Assembly (NCBI RefSeq): GCF_011752045.1
Contig: NZ_JAAKXW010000001.1
Coordinates: 1,674,001-1,738,000, forward strand
Source: Microbacterium hydrocarbonoxydans
GTDB lineage: Bacteria > Actinomycetota > Actinomycetes > Actinomycetales > Microbacteriaceae
Length of the DNA stretch: 64,000 nt
Reading direction: 5' to 3'
Each line of letters opens with the position of its first letter. Within the stretch, counting starts at the first letter, position 1. The translations under genes and the position numbers were made by a program. Below are positions 31,499 to 41,596 of this stretch, piece by piece. Under the pieces are notes generated by a model. It saw nothing but the letters and a program-made list of their open reading frames with translations. It did no database searches and was not told the origin of the DNA.

Positions 31499-33223
31499 TC
31501 ATTCGACGAGCTTGCCGGTGGTGTCGACCTCGCGCATGAGCCCCGCGATCTCCTCGGGGATCGCCGGGATCTCCTCACGGGTCACGCCGTCGCGCGGGCT
31601 CCACACGAGGTTCACCTGCAGCGCCGGGTCGAGGTCGGGGTAGTCGCTGCGGTTGTGGCATCCGCGGGTCTCCCGCCGCTCCCGCGCCGCCTCGAGGGTC
31701 GCCCGTGCCGCGAGCGCCGACGCCTTCAGATCGAAGGCGTGCGCGAGGTCCTGGAACCCGGCGATGTCGGGATGGATGCCGACGTCCTGCATCCGCTCCT
31801 CGATGAGGTCGAGCTCGGCGAGGCCGGCGCGGAGCCCCTCGTCGGAGCGCACGACGCCGGCGTACGCGGTCATCGTGTCGCGGATCGCGCGCTGCAGCGC
31901 GCGGACGTTCTCGCGCCCGTCGGCGGCGAGGAGATCGTCGATCTCGGCGCGCGCCTCGGCCACGGCATCCGCCGACCGGCAGTGCGCGTCGAGGCCGGCC
32001 GCATGCGCCATCGCCGCCTGACCGACGATGCGGCCGTAGACGAGCAGCTCGATGAGCGAGTTGCCGCCGAGCCGGTTGGCGCCGTGCAGGCCGCTGGAGG
32101 CCTCGCCGATCGCGTAGAGGCCGTCGACGTCGGTCCGGTGGTCCTCGGGACGCACCCACACGCCGCCCATCGAGTAGTGCGCGGTGGGCGCGATCTCGAT
32201 CGGATCGGTGGTGATGTCGAGCATCTGCAGCTCCATCATCGTCTGGTACACGCGCGGCAGGCGCGTCATGATCGTCTCGCGCGGGAGGTGCGAGACGTCG
32301 AGCCAGACCCCGCCGTTCGCGGTGCCGCGGCCCTCCGCGATCTCGGTGTACGCGGCGAGCGCGACGCGGTCGCGGGTGGAGAGCTCCATCCGCTCGGGGT
32401 CGTACTTCGCCATGAAACGCTCGCCGAGAGCGTTGGTGAGGATGCCGCCCTCGCCGCGTGCCGCCTCCGAGATGAGCGTGCCCGCCGCGTTCTCCGGTTC
32501 GAGGATGCCCGAGGGGTGGAACTGCACGAGCTCGGGGTCGCGCAGCCGGGCGCCGGCGTCGACGGCGAGACGGAACGAGTCGCCGGTGTTCTCGTCGCGG
32601 CGGGAGGAGGTGCGCCGCCAGATGCGGTTGTGACCGCCGGCGGCGAGGATGACGGCATCCGCGTGGATGAGGAGGCAGGTTCCGTCGGCCTGATCGAAGC
32701 CGTAGGCGCCGAAGACGACGTTGTCGCGCACGAGCAGGCGCGTGATGTACACGTCGTCGAGGATCGGGACGGCGAGCTGCTCGGCGCGGGCGACGAGGGT
32801 GCGCTGGATCTCGAGGCCCGTGTAGTCGCCGGCGAAGGCGGTGCGCCGGAAGGTGTGCGCCCCGAAGAATCGCTGCGAGATGCGGCCGTCGTCCTCCCGG
32901 GCGAAGCCCATGCCCCAGCGCTCGAGATCGCGGATGCCCCGCTCGGCGCCCCGTGTGACGATCTCGACGGTGTGCGGGTGGGCGAGCAGGTAGCTCTCCT
33001 TGAGGGTGTCGGCGGCGTGCTGCTGCCAGGAGTCCTCGGCGTCCATGGTGCCGAGAGCGGCGTTGATGCCGCCGGCGGCGAGCGCGGTGTGGGCATCGTT
33101 GCGGGGGCGCTTGCCGACGGCGAGCACGTCGACGCCGTGCTCGGCGACCTCGATGGCCGCGCGCAGCCCGGATCCTCCCGTCCCGATCACGAGGACGGTG
33201 GTGGAGATCTGACGTTCGTTCAT
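31499..33223 (-). CDS. FAD-binding protein of the succinate dehydrogenase/fumarate reductase/L-aspartate oxidase family
   Basis: The 574-residue flavoprotein has the FAD motif VLVIGTGGSGLRAAIEVAEHG. It also has the flavin-attachment-region-like HTALAAGGINAALG and the substrate-site segments FHPSGILEPENAAGTLISEAARGEGG and TAHYSMGGVWV. These match flavoprotein subunits of fumarate reductase and L-aspartate oxidase. No iron-sulfur, membrane-anchor, nadA or nadC gene is nearby, so it is solitary. GGAGGAC precedes the ATG at 33223. A LysR regulator is divergently transcribed 71 bp away, implying inducible expression. The substrate and electron acceptor are unknown. Confidence 0.85.
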   Translation of the reverse strand: MNERQISTTVLVIGTGGSGLRAAIEVAEHGVDVLAVGKRPRNDAHTALAAGGINAALGTMDAEDSWQQHAADTLKESYLLAHPHTVEIVTRGAERGIRDLERWGMGFAREDDGRISQRFFGAHTFRRTAFAGDYTGLEIQRTLVARAEQLAVPILDDVYITRLLVRDNVVFGAYGFDQADGTCLLIHADAVILAAGGHNRIWRRTSSRRDENTGDSFRLAVDAGARLRDPELVQFHPSGILEPENAAGTLISEAARGEGGILTNALGERFMAKYDPERMELSTRDRVALAAYTEIAEGRGTANGGVWLDVSHLPRETIMTRLPRVYQTMMELQMLDITTDPIEIAPTAHYSMGGVWVRPEDHRTDVDGLYAIGEASSGLHGANRLGGNSLIELLVYGRIVGQAAMAHAAGLDAHCRSADAVAEARAEIDDLLAADGRENVRALQRAIRDTMTAYAGVVRSDEGLRAGLAELDLIEERMQDVGIHPDIAGFQDLAHAFDLKASALAARATLEAARERRETRGCHNRSDYPDLDPALQVNLVWSPRDGVTREEIPAIPEEIAGLMREVDTTGKLVE

Positions 33224-33257
33224 GTCCTCCACGCTAAGAAGCGGCGTCCGATAACTC

Positions 33258-33267
33258 CAATGCATTG
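33258..33267. promoter_or_regulatory. Putative LysR binding site
   Basis: CAATGCATTG is a perfect 10-bp palindrome in the 71-bp region between the divergent flavoprotein and LysR genes, upstream of the LysR -10. Its position is typical for autoregulated LysR pairs. Confidence 0.4.
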
Positions 33268-33294
33268 TCCTGCTTGATTCGATACACTCTGGGA

Positions 33295-34227
33295 ATGAAT
33301 CTGGAGCAGCTGCGCGGTTTCGTCGAGGTCGCCCGCCTCGGCCACTTCACCCGCGCCTCCGAGAGCCTGCACCTCGCCCAGCCGTCGCTGAGCCGGCAGA
33401 TCTCCACTCTCGAGCGCGAGCTGGGCATCGAGCTCTTCCATCGCGCCCGCGGGCATATCGCACTCACCGCCGCCGGCGAGATGCTGCTCCCCCGCGCACA
33501 GCGGATGCTCGGCGAAGCGGAGTCCATCAAGGAGGAGATGGGCGAGCTCCGCGGACTCCGCCGCGGCCGCGTGCGCCTCGGCGCGCCACCGACCCTCTGC
33601 ATCAGCCTCGTGGCCGAGGCGATCAGCGCATTCCACACCGCGCACCCCGGCGTCGACCTGCACCTCACAGAGAGCGGCTCCCGGCTGCTCGTCGACCAGC
33701 TCGCCGTCGGCGCCGTCGACATCGCGATCATCACCGAATCGGCTGGCCCCCCGCCGTCCGGCTTCAGCCTCACCCGGGTGCCGCTGCTCAGCGAGGAGCT
33801 CGTGGTGGTGTCATCCGCCGCCGAGCCGCCGATCGCCGCCGATCCCGTGATCGACCTCGAGCGCCTGTCGCAGCTCCCACTCATCGCCCTCGACGAGACC
33901 TACGAGCTCCGCGCGACGACGGATGCCGCCTTCCGGGCCGCGGGCCTCACGCCGACCCAGGTGCTGCAGGGGGCCGAGATGGACGCCGTGCTCCGCTTCG
34001 TCGAGCGCGGCGTCGGCGTCGCCGTGGTGCCGGCGATGGTGCTCCTCGACCGGCCGGAGCTGCGTGCGACGCGGCTCGCGCATCCGCAGATGACACGCAC
34101 CGTGAGCCTTGCGCACCGTTCCGACGTCACCCCGGCCGCGGCGGTCGCCGCGATGCGCCAGGTGATCGTGTCCACGGCCGCCGAGGTCGCGCGCCGTGAC
34201 CCGGCGATCCGCAGTCTGCTGGACTAG
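33295..34227 (+). CDS. LysR-family transcriptional regulator
   Basis: The 310-residue regulator starts MNLEQLRGFVEVARLGHFTRASESLHLAQPSLSRQISTLERELGIELFHRA, a complete LysR HTH. A two-lobed effector domain (about residues 92-300) follows, with RRGRVRLGAPPTL at the hinge. The -10 TACACT ends 6 nt before the ATG, indicating leaderless transcription. It faces the fumarate-reductase-like gene and most likely controls it. The effector is unknown. Confidence 0.92.
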   Translation: MNLEQLRGFVEVARLGHFTRASESLHLAQPSLSRQISTLERELGIELFHRARGHIALTAAGEMLLPRAQRMLGEAESIKEEMGELRGLRRGRVRLGAPPTLCISLVAEAISAFHTAHPGVDLHLTESGSRLLVDQLAVGAVDIAIITESAGPPPSGFSLTRVPLLSEELVVVSSAAEPPIAADPVIDLERLSQLPLIALDETYELRATTDAAFRAAGLTPTQVLQGAEMDAVLRFVERGVGVAVVPAMVLLDRPELRATRLAHPQMTRTVSLAHRSDVTPAAAVAAMRQVIVSTAAEVARRDPAIRSLLD

Positions 34228-34235
34228 CGGAGAGG

Positions 34236-34859
34236 TCAGGCCGGGCGCGCCGCCCCGTAGGCGTCCAGGTACCCGGCCCGATCGGCCTCGGTGATCTCGC
34301 GAACGACCCGGCACGGGTTGCCCACGGCGACCACGTCGGGCGGGATGTCCTTGGTGACGATGCTCCCCGCGCCGATCACCGCCCTGGCCCCGATGGTCAC
34401 GCCGGGGCCGACGACGACGTGCGCACCCAGCCAGGCCCCCTCGCCGATCGTGATCGGCCGCGCGTACTCGTACATGTCGGCCGTGCGCTGCCGGAAGTCG
34501 ATCGGGTGGCTCGCCGTCGCGAGGGTGATCCGCGGGCCGAACAGCACGAAGTCGCCGATCGTCACGGGCGCGCAGTCGAGGATCGTGAGGTCGTAGTTCG
34601 CGAAGACGTAGGCGCCCATCGAGATCTGCGCCCCGTAGTCGCAGCGGAACGGCGGCTCGATCCACAACGGCCCGCCGACGGATCCCAGGAGGCCGTTCAG
34701 CAGTTCCGCACGCCGCTCCTCGTCGTCGGGATGCGAGCCGTTGTACTCGAACAGGATGCGTTTCGTCAGGGCCCGCGCCGCGGTGAGCTCCGGGTCGGTG
34801 GACCGGTACGTGCGCCCCGCGATCATCCGCTCGCGCTCGGTGAGCTCTTCGACGTCCAT
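34236..34859 (-). CDS. Sugar O-acetyltransferase (maltose/galactoside acetyltransferase type)
   Basis: The 207-residue protein has the N-terminal maltose-acetyltransferase helix region (ERERMIAGRTYRSTDPELTAARALTKRILFEYN) and then a left-handed beta-helix of hexapeptide repeats (about residues 70-190), with AHVVVGPGVTIGARAVIGAGSIVTKDIPPDVVAVGNPCRVVREI. The active-site His is in TASHPID. It transfers acetyl from acetyl-CoA to a sugar hydroxyl; the acceptor is not predictable. AGGAGGAG lies upstream of the ATG at 34859. It converges on the LysR gene with an 8-bp gap. Confidence 0.92.
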   Translation of the reverse strand: MDVEELTERERMIAGRTYRSTDPELTAARALTKRILFEYNGSHPDDEERRAELLNGLLGSVGGPLWIEPPFRCDYGAQISMGAYVFANYDLTILDCAPVTIGDFVLFGPRITLATASHPIDFRQRTADMYEYARPITIGEGAWLGAHVVVGPGVTIGARAVIGAGSIVTKDIPPDVVAVGNPCRVVREITEADRAGYLDAYGAARPA

Positions 34860-34973
34860 GTCGGCTCCTCCTCGTCGCGCCCAGCGTAGCGAGGAAAACC
34901 GTAACGGGAAAGGGTTTGGTTCGAGCGACGACCGGGCACGACCGCAACCTGATCGGCGCACGGGCGAAACGAA

Positions 34974-35007
34974 GAAGATCCCCGCCGCTTCCGCGACGGG
35001 GATCTTC
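34974..35007 (-). terminator. Terminator of the tRNA-Arg gene
   Basis: GAAGATCCCCG (34974-34984) pairs perfectly with CGGGGATCTTC (34997-35007). On the minus strand the stem is followed by TTCGTTTCG, 5 nt past the tRNA CCA end. Confidence 0.85.
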
Positions 35008-35011
35008 TCAG

Positions 35012-35087
35012 TGGTGCGCCCCGAGGGACTCGAACCCCCAACCTTCTGATCCGTAGTCAGATGCTCTATCCATTGAGCTAGGGGCGC
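35012..35087 (-). tRNA. tRNA-Arg (anticodon ACG)
   Basis: On the minus strand the sequence folds into a full cloverleaf. The acceptor stem is GCGCCCC with GGGGCGC, the D stem GCTC/GAGC, and the anticodon stem TCTGA/TCAGA around the loop CTACGGA (anticodon ACG). The T arm is GGGGG-TTCGAGT-CCCTC. Discriminator A and an encoded CCA follow. The ACG anticodon is usually deaminated to ICG to read CGU, CGC and CGA, the main Arg codons here. Confidence 0.98.
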
Positions 35088-35154
35088 TCCTGGCCCGCTC
35101 AGCGGGCCGTGGAACAGCCTACAACAGACTTCGCGCTCGCGCGAATCGAGCGCG

Positions 35155-35751
35155 TCAGCGACCCTTCGCCTCGGCCTTCGCCGCGGCCTTGGCCAGCTTC
35201 TTCCTGCTCTTCGCCTTGGCCTTCTGCGACGACGACAGCGCCTGCAGGTCGACGAGCCGCAGCGCCTGCATCCGCGCCTCGCGCATCTGCTCGTAATCGG
35301 GATCCTGGTCGGGCCGCATGCCCTCGACGCGGAGACGGCGGTCGAGGTTGTGGCGCACGTCCGCCCAGGCCGCCTCGCGCGCCTCCTCCTCGATCACGCC
35401 GAGCGCCTCGCGGTCGTCCATGATCTCCCGCAGCCTCGCCGCCACGCCCCGCGCCTGCTTGGCGCGCTTCTTCAGGTTGCGCACGTCCCGGTCACGATAG
35501 TCGTGGGTGCCCTGCGGGTCGGAGTGCCTGCTGCGGGCGCGCTTCCAGAGGGCCGCGAGGGTCTTCTCGGCCTCTTCCGACTCCTCCGCCATCGCGCGGA
35601 GCGCCTCACGGGTGTCGTCGATGTACTTCTCGCGGTCGAAGCTGCCGCCCTCGGCGATGGTGCCCACGAGGATGTGGTTCTTCACGGCGAGGCGCGCGGC
35701 AGCGGTCGCGATCGCGACGCCTTCGGCGATGGCATCCGCAGTTCGTCCCAC
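35155..35751 (-). CDS. Conserved hypothetical protein (198 aa, charged, helical)
   Basis: The product begins with a hydrophobic-ish helix (TADAIAEGVAIATAAARLAVKNHILVGTIAEGGSFD). It continues as a highly charged helical protein ending in an Ala/Lys-rich tail (KAKAKSRKKLAKAAAKAEAKGR). I recognise it as a type found in Microbacterium-like genomes but know no function. The start is GTG at 35751 with AAGGAGGT 6 nt upstream; the open frame runs on for 650 codons into copA on the same strand and is an artefact there. Confidence 0.75.
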   Translation of the reverse strand: MGRTADAIAEGVAIATAAARLAVKNHILVGTIAEGGSFDREKYIDDTREALRAMAEESEEAEKTLAALWKRARSRHSDPQGTHDYRDRDVRNLKKRAKQARGVAARLREIMDDREALGVIEEEAREAAWADVRHNLDRRLRVEGMRPDQDPDYEQMREARMQALRLVDLQALSSSQKAKAKSRKKLAKAAAKAEAKGR

Positions 35752-35834
35752 CGCTACCTCCTTCCCACGAGCGTACCGGTATCGCGCCTTCTCCCGGTGG
35801 GTGAGAATCCGTCGATGTCGGCCCGGGAGGCGTC

Positions 35835-38069
<2,235 letters not shown>

Positions 38070-38080
38070 GACCCGCCTCC

Positions 38081-38290
38081 TCAGGCGCGGACGGCGCGGT
38101 AGCCGGCCTCGTCGACGGCCGCGAGCACGGCGGCGTCGTCGAGCACGGTGTCCGACGTGACCACGAGACTGCCCGATGCGGCGCTGACCTGGATGCCGGT
38201 CACGCCCTCGACCTTGGCGACCTCGCTGCGGACCGAGCCCTCGCAGTGCCCGCAGGTCATTCCGGTGACGGCGTAGGTGGTGGTGTTCAT
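38081..38290 (-). CDS. copZ: Copper chaperone
   Basis: The 69-residue HMA-domain protein has the metal site GMTCGHC (Cys13 and Cys16). The ferredoxin-like fold pattern follows: [17 protein letters not shown] and [10 protein letters not shown]. It is first in the copZ-copA operon and would deliver Cu(I) to the ATPase or the regulator. AGAGGAACGC precedes the start. Confidence 0.95.
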   Translation of the reverse strand: MNTTTYAVTGMTCGHCEGSVRSEVAKVEGVTGIQVSAASGSLVVTSDTVLDDAAVLAAVDEAGYRAVRA

Positions 38291-38326
38291 CGTGCGTTCC
38301 TCTCGGCTTGCTCCGGACTTCGGATG

Positions 38327-38379
38327 GATACCCCCTGGGGGTATCTGCCTACCGACAACGATACCCCTCCGGGGTGTAT
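38327..38379. promoter_or_regulatory. Two CsoR-like operators upstream of copZ-copA
   Basis: GATACCCCC-T-GGGGGTATC (38327-38345) is a perfect palindrome of the CsoR type. ATACCCCTCCGGGGTGTAT (38361-38379) is a second, imperfect one 15 bp further upstream. CsoR represses copper genes until it binds Cu(I). No csoR gene lies in the window. Confidence 0.8.
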
Positions 38380-38398
38380 TCCCGCAAAGGCGAGCGCC

Positions 38399-39334
38399 TC
38401 AGAGATCGAGGACGCAGGTCTCCTCGATGCGGCGATAGCCGAGCCGTTCGTACAGGTCGATCGCGCCGGTGTTGAAGCCGAAGACATGCAGACCGATCGA
38501 CTCGGCACCGAGCGCCCTGCCCTCCCGTTCGGCGGCGTGCATCAGCACCCGGCCGTATCCCCTGCGGCGATGCTCCTCCGCGACCTCGATGTCGAGGACG
38601 AAGGCGTGCGGACGTCCGTCCCGCTCCCGCATCCCGATCCACAGGGTTCCGACCTCCTCGCCGCCGACGGATGCCGTGAAGAAGCTCTGCCCCTCGGTGC
38701 GCAGACCGTCGGGGAGCTCCATCAGCATCTGCCGGTGCGACTCCGCCTCCGCCTCCTCCGCGGTGTACCGGCCGGAGTCCACGAGGTCCACGGCGAACGC
38801 CGCCTCCGCGTGCGCAGCGTAGGAGGGGAAGCGCCCGGGGGTCATCGGGGCGACGACGACGTCGGGGACGGTCTCCCTCTCGTCAGGCAGGGGCTCGAGC
38901 AGCATCTGGATGGATGACACCGTGAAGCCGCGGCCCTCGATGAGACTCCGCACCGCGCGGTCCGCGCTCAGCACGCCGGCGCTGATCCGGCGCACCCCCT
39001 CGCCCTGCGCGATCGCGAGGATCGCGTCGAACAGCTCGTCGGAACCGGCGACCGCCTCGCCGGCATCCACGGAGACGAGGAACATCTTCCCGGCGTTGAC
39101 GCCGAGCCAGACGGTGCCTGCCTCCGCACCGTCCTGCGAGATCACGAGGAGGCGGGCGGTCGGCGTCGCCGCCCCGACGGGGAGGAGCTCCTCGAGGAAC
39201 GCGTCGGCGTACGCCGGAGCATCCGCACCGGGTCGCCGGCCCGATTCCCGGAGCACGGCGATGAGCCGCTCCCTCGTCGCGGCGCGCCAGGCGTCGAAGC
39301 GATCGGCGGGCAGCGGGGCGAGGCGGACGGACAT
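38399..39334 (-). CDS. GNAT-family N-acetyltransferase
   Basis: The 311-residue protein has a clear C-terminal GNAT domain (about residues 160-311). It contains the acetyl-CoA loop VAEEHRRRGYGRVLMHAAEREGRALG and the terminal HVFGFNTGAIDLYERLGYRRI. The N-terminal half (residues 1-150) looks like a degenerate GNAT fold with GEGVRRISAGVLSADRAVRSLIEGRGF, so it may be a tandem-GNAT protein. The substrate is unknown. GGAGGA lies upstream of the ATG at 39334. Repeated ACCTGTCAGGT palindromes lie 50-130 nt upstream. Confidence 0.85.
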   Translation of the reverse strand: MSVRLAPLPADRFDAWRAATRERLIAVLRESGRRPGADAPAYADAFLEELLPVGAATPTARLLVISQDGAEAGTVWLGVNAGKMFLVSVDAGEAVAGSDELFDAILAIAQGEGVRRISAGVLSADRAVRSLIEGRGFTVSSIQMLLEPLPDERETVPDVVVAPMTPGRFPSYAAHAEAAFAVDLVDSGRYTAEEAEAESHRQMLMELPDGLRTEGQSFFTASVGGEEVGTLWIGMRERDGRPHAFVLDIEVAEEHRRRGYGRVLMHAAEREGRALGAESIGLHVFGFNTGAIDLYERLGYRRIEETCVLDL

Positions 39335-39383
39335 GGGTCCATCCTCCCCCGGACCGGGGCGGCGGTGCGCGGCATCCGCCCAG

Positions 39384-39465
39384 ACACCTGTCAGGTCGGA
39401 TGCACACCTGTCAGGTCGATGTGGCCGAATGACCCGACATCCGTTCTCCCGACCTGACAGGTGTG
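39384..39465. repeat. Three copies of the palindrome ACCTGTCAGGT in direct and inverted array
   Basis: ACACCTGTCAGGTCG occurs at 39384-39398 and 39404-39418, exactly 20 bp apart. Its complement lies at 39450-39464; the second and third form a 16-bp inverted repeat with a 31-nt spacer. The array fills the region between sufU and the GNAT gene. It could be an operator array or a dispersed intergenic element. Confidence 0.85.
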
Positions 39466-39483
39466 ACGCAGGCAAGCGGATGC

Positions 39484-39918
39484 TCAGGACTTGGCGAGCG
39501 CGTCCTCGGCGGCGACCCAGGCGAGCATCGCGCACTTCACGCGGGCGACGTACTTCGACACCCCGCCGAGGGCGGCGGCGTCGCCGAGCAGCTCCTCGTC
39601 GGGCTGGATCCTCCCGCGGGAGCGCATCGCCTCGCGGAAGGCGGCGATGCGCACCTCGAGATCATCGACGGAGAGGCCCTCGGCGAGCTCGGCGAGCAGC
39701 GATGCGGATGCCTGCGAGATCGCGCAGCCGTGCCCCTCCCAGGCGATCGCCTCGACGCTGCCGTCGGCGGCCCGGTGCACCTGGAGGGTGACCTCGTCGC
39801 CGCAGGTGGGGTTCACCTGGTGCGACTGCGCCGCGATCTCGCCGCGCAGTCCGTAGCCGTGCGGGGTGCGGGAGTGGTCGAGGATCAGCTCCTGATACAG
39901 GTTCTGCAGGTCGCTCAT
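39484..39918 (-). CDS. sufU: SUF system Fe-S cluster assembly protein SufU
   Basis: The 144-residue IscU/NifU-like protein has the three conserved cysteines in NPTCGDEV, GHGCAISQASASLL and RVKCAMLAW. The insert between the second and third Cys is typical of SufU, which acts as a zinc-dependent sulfur acceptor from SufS in Gram-positive bacteria. Its start overlaps the sufS stop by 4 nt. The rest of the suf operon (sufBCD) is not in the window. Confidence 0.95.
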   Translation of the reverse strand: MSDLQNLYQELILDHSRTPHGYGLRGEIAAQSHQVNPTCGDEVTLQVHRAADGSVEAIAWEGHGCAISQASASLLAELAEGLSVDDLEVRIAAFREAMRSRGRIQPDEELLGDAAALGGVSKYVARVKCAMLAWVAAEDALAKS

Positions 39919-41216
39919 GCGCCCCTCCGGAAGAAGTCGATGGCTCCGGCGACGCCGGCGATGACGGCCTCGACCTCGGCATCCGTCGTGTAGAGATAGG
40001 TGCTCGCCCTGGTCGAGGAGGTGACGCCGAGGCGGCGGTGCAGCGGCTGCGCGCAGTGGTGCCCGACGCGCACGGCGATCCCGAGGTCGTCGAGGTACTG
40101 GCCCACGTCGTGCGAATGGATGCCGGCCACATCGAAACTCGCGAGGCCCACGCGCGGCAGGTCGATGCCGGCGCCGAGCACCCGCACCCCGTCGATGGCG
40201 CTGAGCCCCTCGACGAGGCGGCGGCCGAACGCGGCCTCGTGCGCGGCGATCCGGGGCATCCCCACGGCGGTGAGGTAGTCGACGGCGGCGGCGAGCGCGA
40301 TCGCCTGCGACACCCGCTGCGTGCCCGCTTCGAAGCGCTGCGGCGGCGGCAGGTACTCGGCCTCGGTGGTGGTGACGGTCGTGATCATCGAGCCGCCGGT
40401 GAGGAAGGGCGGCATCGCCTCGAGCAGCTCCCTGCGGCCGTAGAGGGCGCCGATACCGGTCGGGCCGAGCATCTTGTGGCCGGACAGCACGGCGAAGTCG
40501 ACGTCGAGCGCCTTCACGTCGAGCGGCAGGTGCGGCGCCGATTGGCAGGCGTCCAGCAGCACGAGCGCCCCCACGCGGCGGGCGAGCGTCACGAGCTGCT
40601 CGACCGGGTTGATCACGCCGAGCACGTTGGACACGTGCGTGAAAGCGACGAGCTTCGTGCGCTCGGTGATCAGCTCGGCCGCGACGTCAAGGCGGAGGGC
40701 ACCGGCGTCGTCGAGCGGGACGACTTTGAGCGTCGCGCCGGTGCGCGCCGCGAGCTCCTGCCACGGGATGAGGTTCGCGTGATGCTCCATCTCCGTGGTG
40801 ACGATCTCGTCGCCCTCGCGCAGACGCAGGCCCTCGGCGGCCGCGCCGCCCCGCCCGAGCGAGGCGTTCGAGAGGGAGTACGCGACGAGGTTGATCGCCT
40901 CGGTCGCGTTCGAAGTCCAGACGATCTCGTCCTCGTCGGCGCCGACGAAGCGGGCGACGGTGGCGCGGGCGTCCTCGAACAGCTCGGTCGCCTCTGCGGC
41001 CAGCGTGTGCGCCCCGCGATGCACGGCCGAGTTCGTCGTGGACGCGAAGGCGCGCTCGGCGTCCAGGACCGCCAGAGGGCGCTGCGAGGTCGCTCCGGAG
41101 TCGAGATAGGCGAGCGGATGCCCGTTCACCTCCTGCGCCAGGATCGGGAAGTCCGCGCGCAGGCGCTGCACCTCGGCCTCGCTCAGCGGGGCGGTGGATT
41201 CGGCGACGCGGGACAT
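39915..41216 (-). CDS. sufS: Cysteine desulfurase SufS
   Basis: This 433-residue PLP enzyme takes sulfur from cysteine for Fe-S cluster assembly. The PLP-binding Lys is in VLSGHKMLGPTG, the substrate-binding ATEAINLVA and EMEHHANLIPW segments are present, and the catalytic Cys is in RVGHHCAQPL. This is the short-loop SufS type. ATG at 41216 was chosen because AAGGA lies 5 nt upstream; an ATG at 41222 overlaps that site. It is coupled to sufU. Confidence 0.95.
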   Translation of the reverse strand: MSRVAESTAPLSEAEVQRLRADFPILAQEVNGHPLAYLDSGATSQRPLAVLDAERAFASTTNSAVHRGAHTLAAEATELFEDARATVARFVGADEDEIVWTSNATEAINLVAYSLSNASLGRGGAAAEGLRLREGDEIVTTEMEHHANLIPWQELAARTGATLKVVPLDDAGALRLDVAAELITERTKLVAFTHVSNVLGVINPVEQLVTLARRVGALVLLDACQSAPHLPLDVKALDVDFAVLSGHKMLGPTGIGALYGRRELLEAMPPFLTGGSMITTVTTTEAEYLPPPQRFEAGTQRVSQAIALAAAVDYLTAVGMPRIAAHEAAFGRRLVEGLSAIDGVRVLGAGIDLPRVGLASFDVAGIHSHDVGQYLDDLGIAVRVGHHCAQPLHRRLGVTSSTRASTYLYTTDAEVEAVIAGVAGAIDFFRRGA

Positions 41217-41373
41217 GCTCATCCTTCGATTCTCCCACCCGGTGCCCAGGGCGCGGGTCACGCGTCGACGACCGTCGGGACCGGGCCCACCCGGCCGACG
41301 AGGTCGGCGCTCCCCGCTCAGTGGGCGCGACAGAGGCCGGCCCTGTCCGGACCGGGCACGATCGCGTCCGTGA

Positions 41374-41424
41374 GGTGCGCGTTCTTGTCGCCTTCTTCAC
41401 GAGGAGGCGACAAGAACGCGCACC
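41374..41424. repeat. 20-bp perfect palindrome, intergenic
   Basis: GGTGCGCGTTCTTGTCGCCT (41374-41393) is exactly complementary to 41405-41424 across an 11-nt spacer. It lies in the 380-bp region between sufS and the LysE gene, which holds no credible gene. A diverged copy in inverted orientation follows at 41459-41506. Confidence 0.9.
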
Positions 41425-41458
41425 CGGCCCTGGACGGGAGCGGATGCCGCGCAACGAG

Positions 41459-41506
41459 GTGCGGGAAATCGCCGCCCCCACGAGAAAGGGCGACCACAAT
41501 GCGCAC
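41459..41506. repeat. Diverged inverted copy of the preceding palindrome
   Basis: Read on the minus strand, this segment aligns with 41374-41424 at GTGCGC, GTCGCC, TTC-CG and the arm ends. Its own arms no longer pair fully. Paired copies in opposite orientation are typical of REP/BIME-type elements. Confidence 0.6.
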
Positions 41507-41596
41507 TCGGACGGACGAGACCGCACACCGGACGCACTCCACCTGCGATGCATGCGCCCGGACGCGCAGGAAGGCGGCCTGCCCTAGGCTCGCATC

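Noticed and set aside
41262..41596. Gene in the 335-bp gap between sufS and the LysE exporter
   Set aside because: The gap is filled by palindromic repeats; open frames there are interrupted or pass through the repeats without a credible start.
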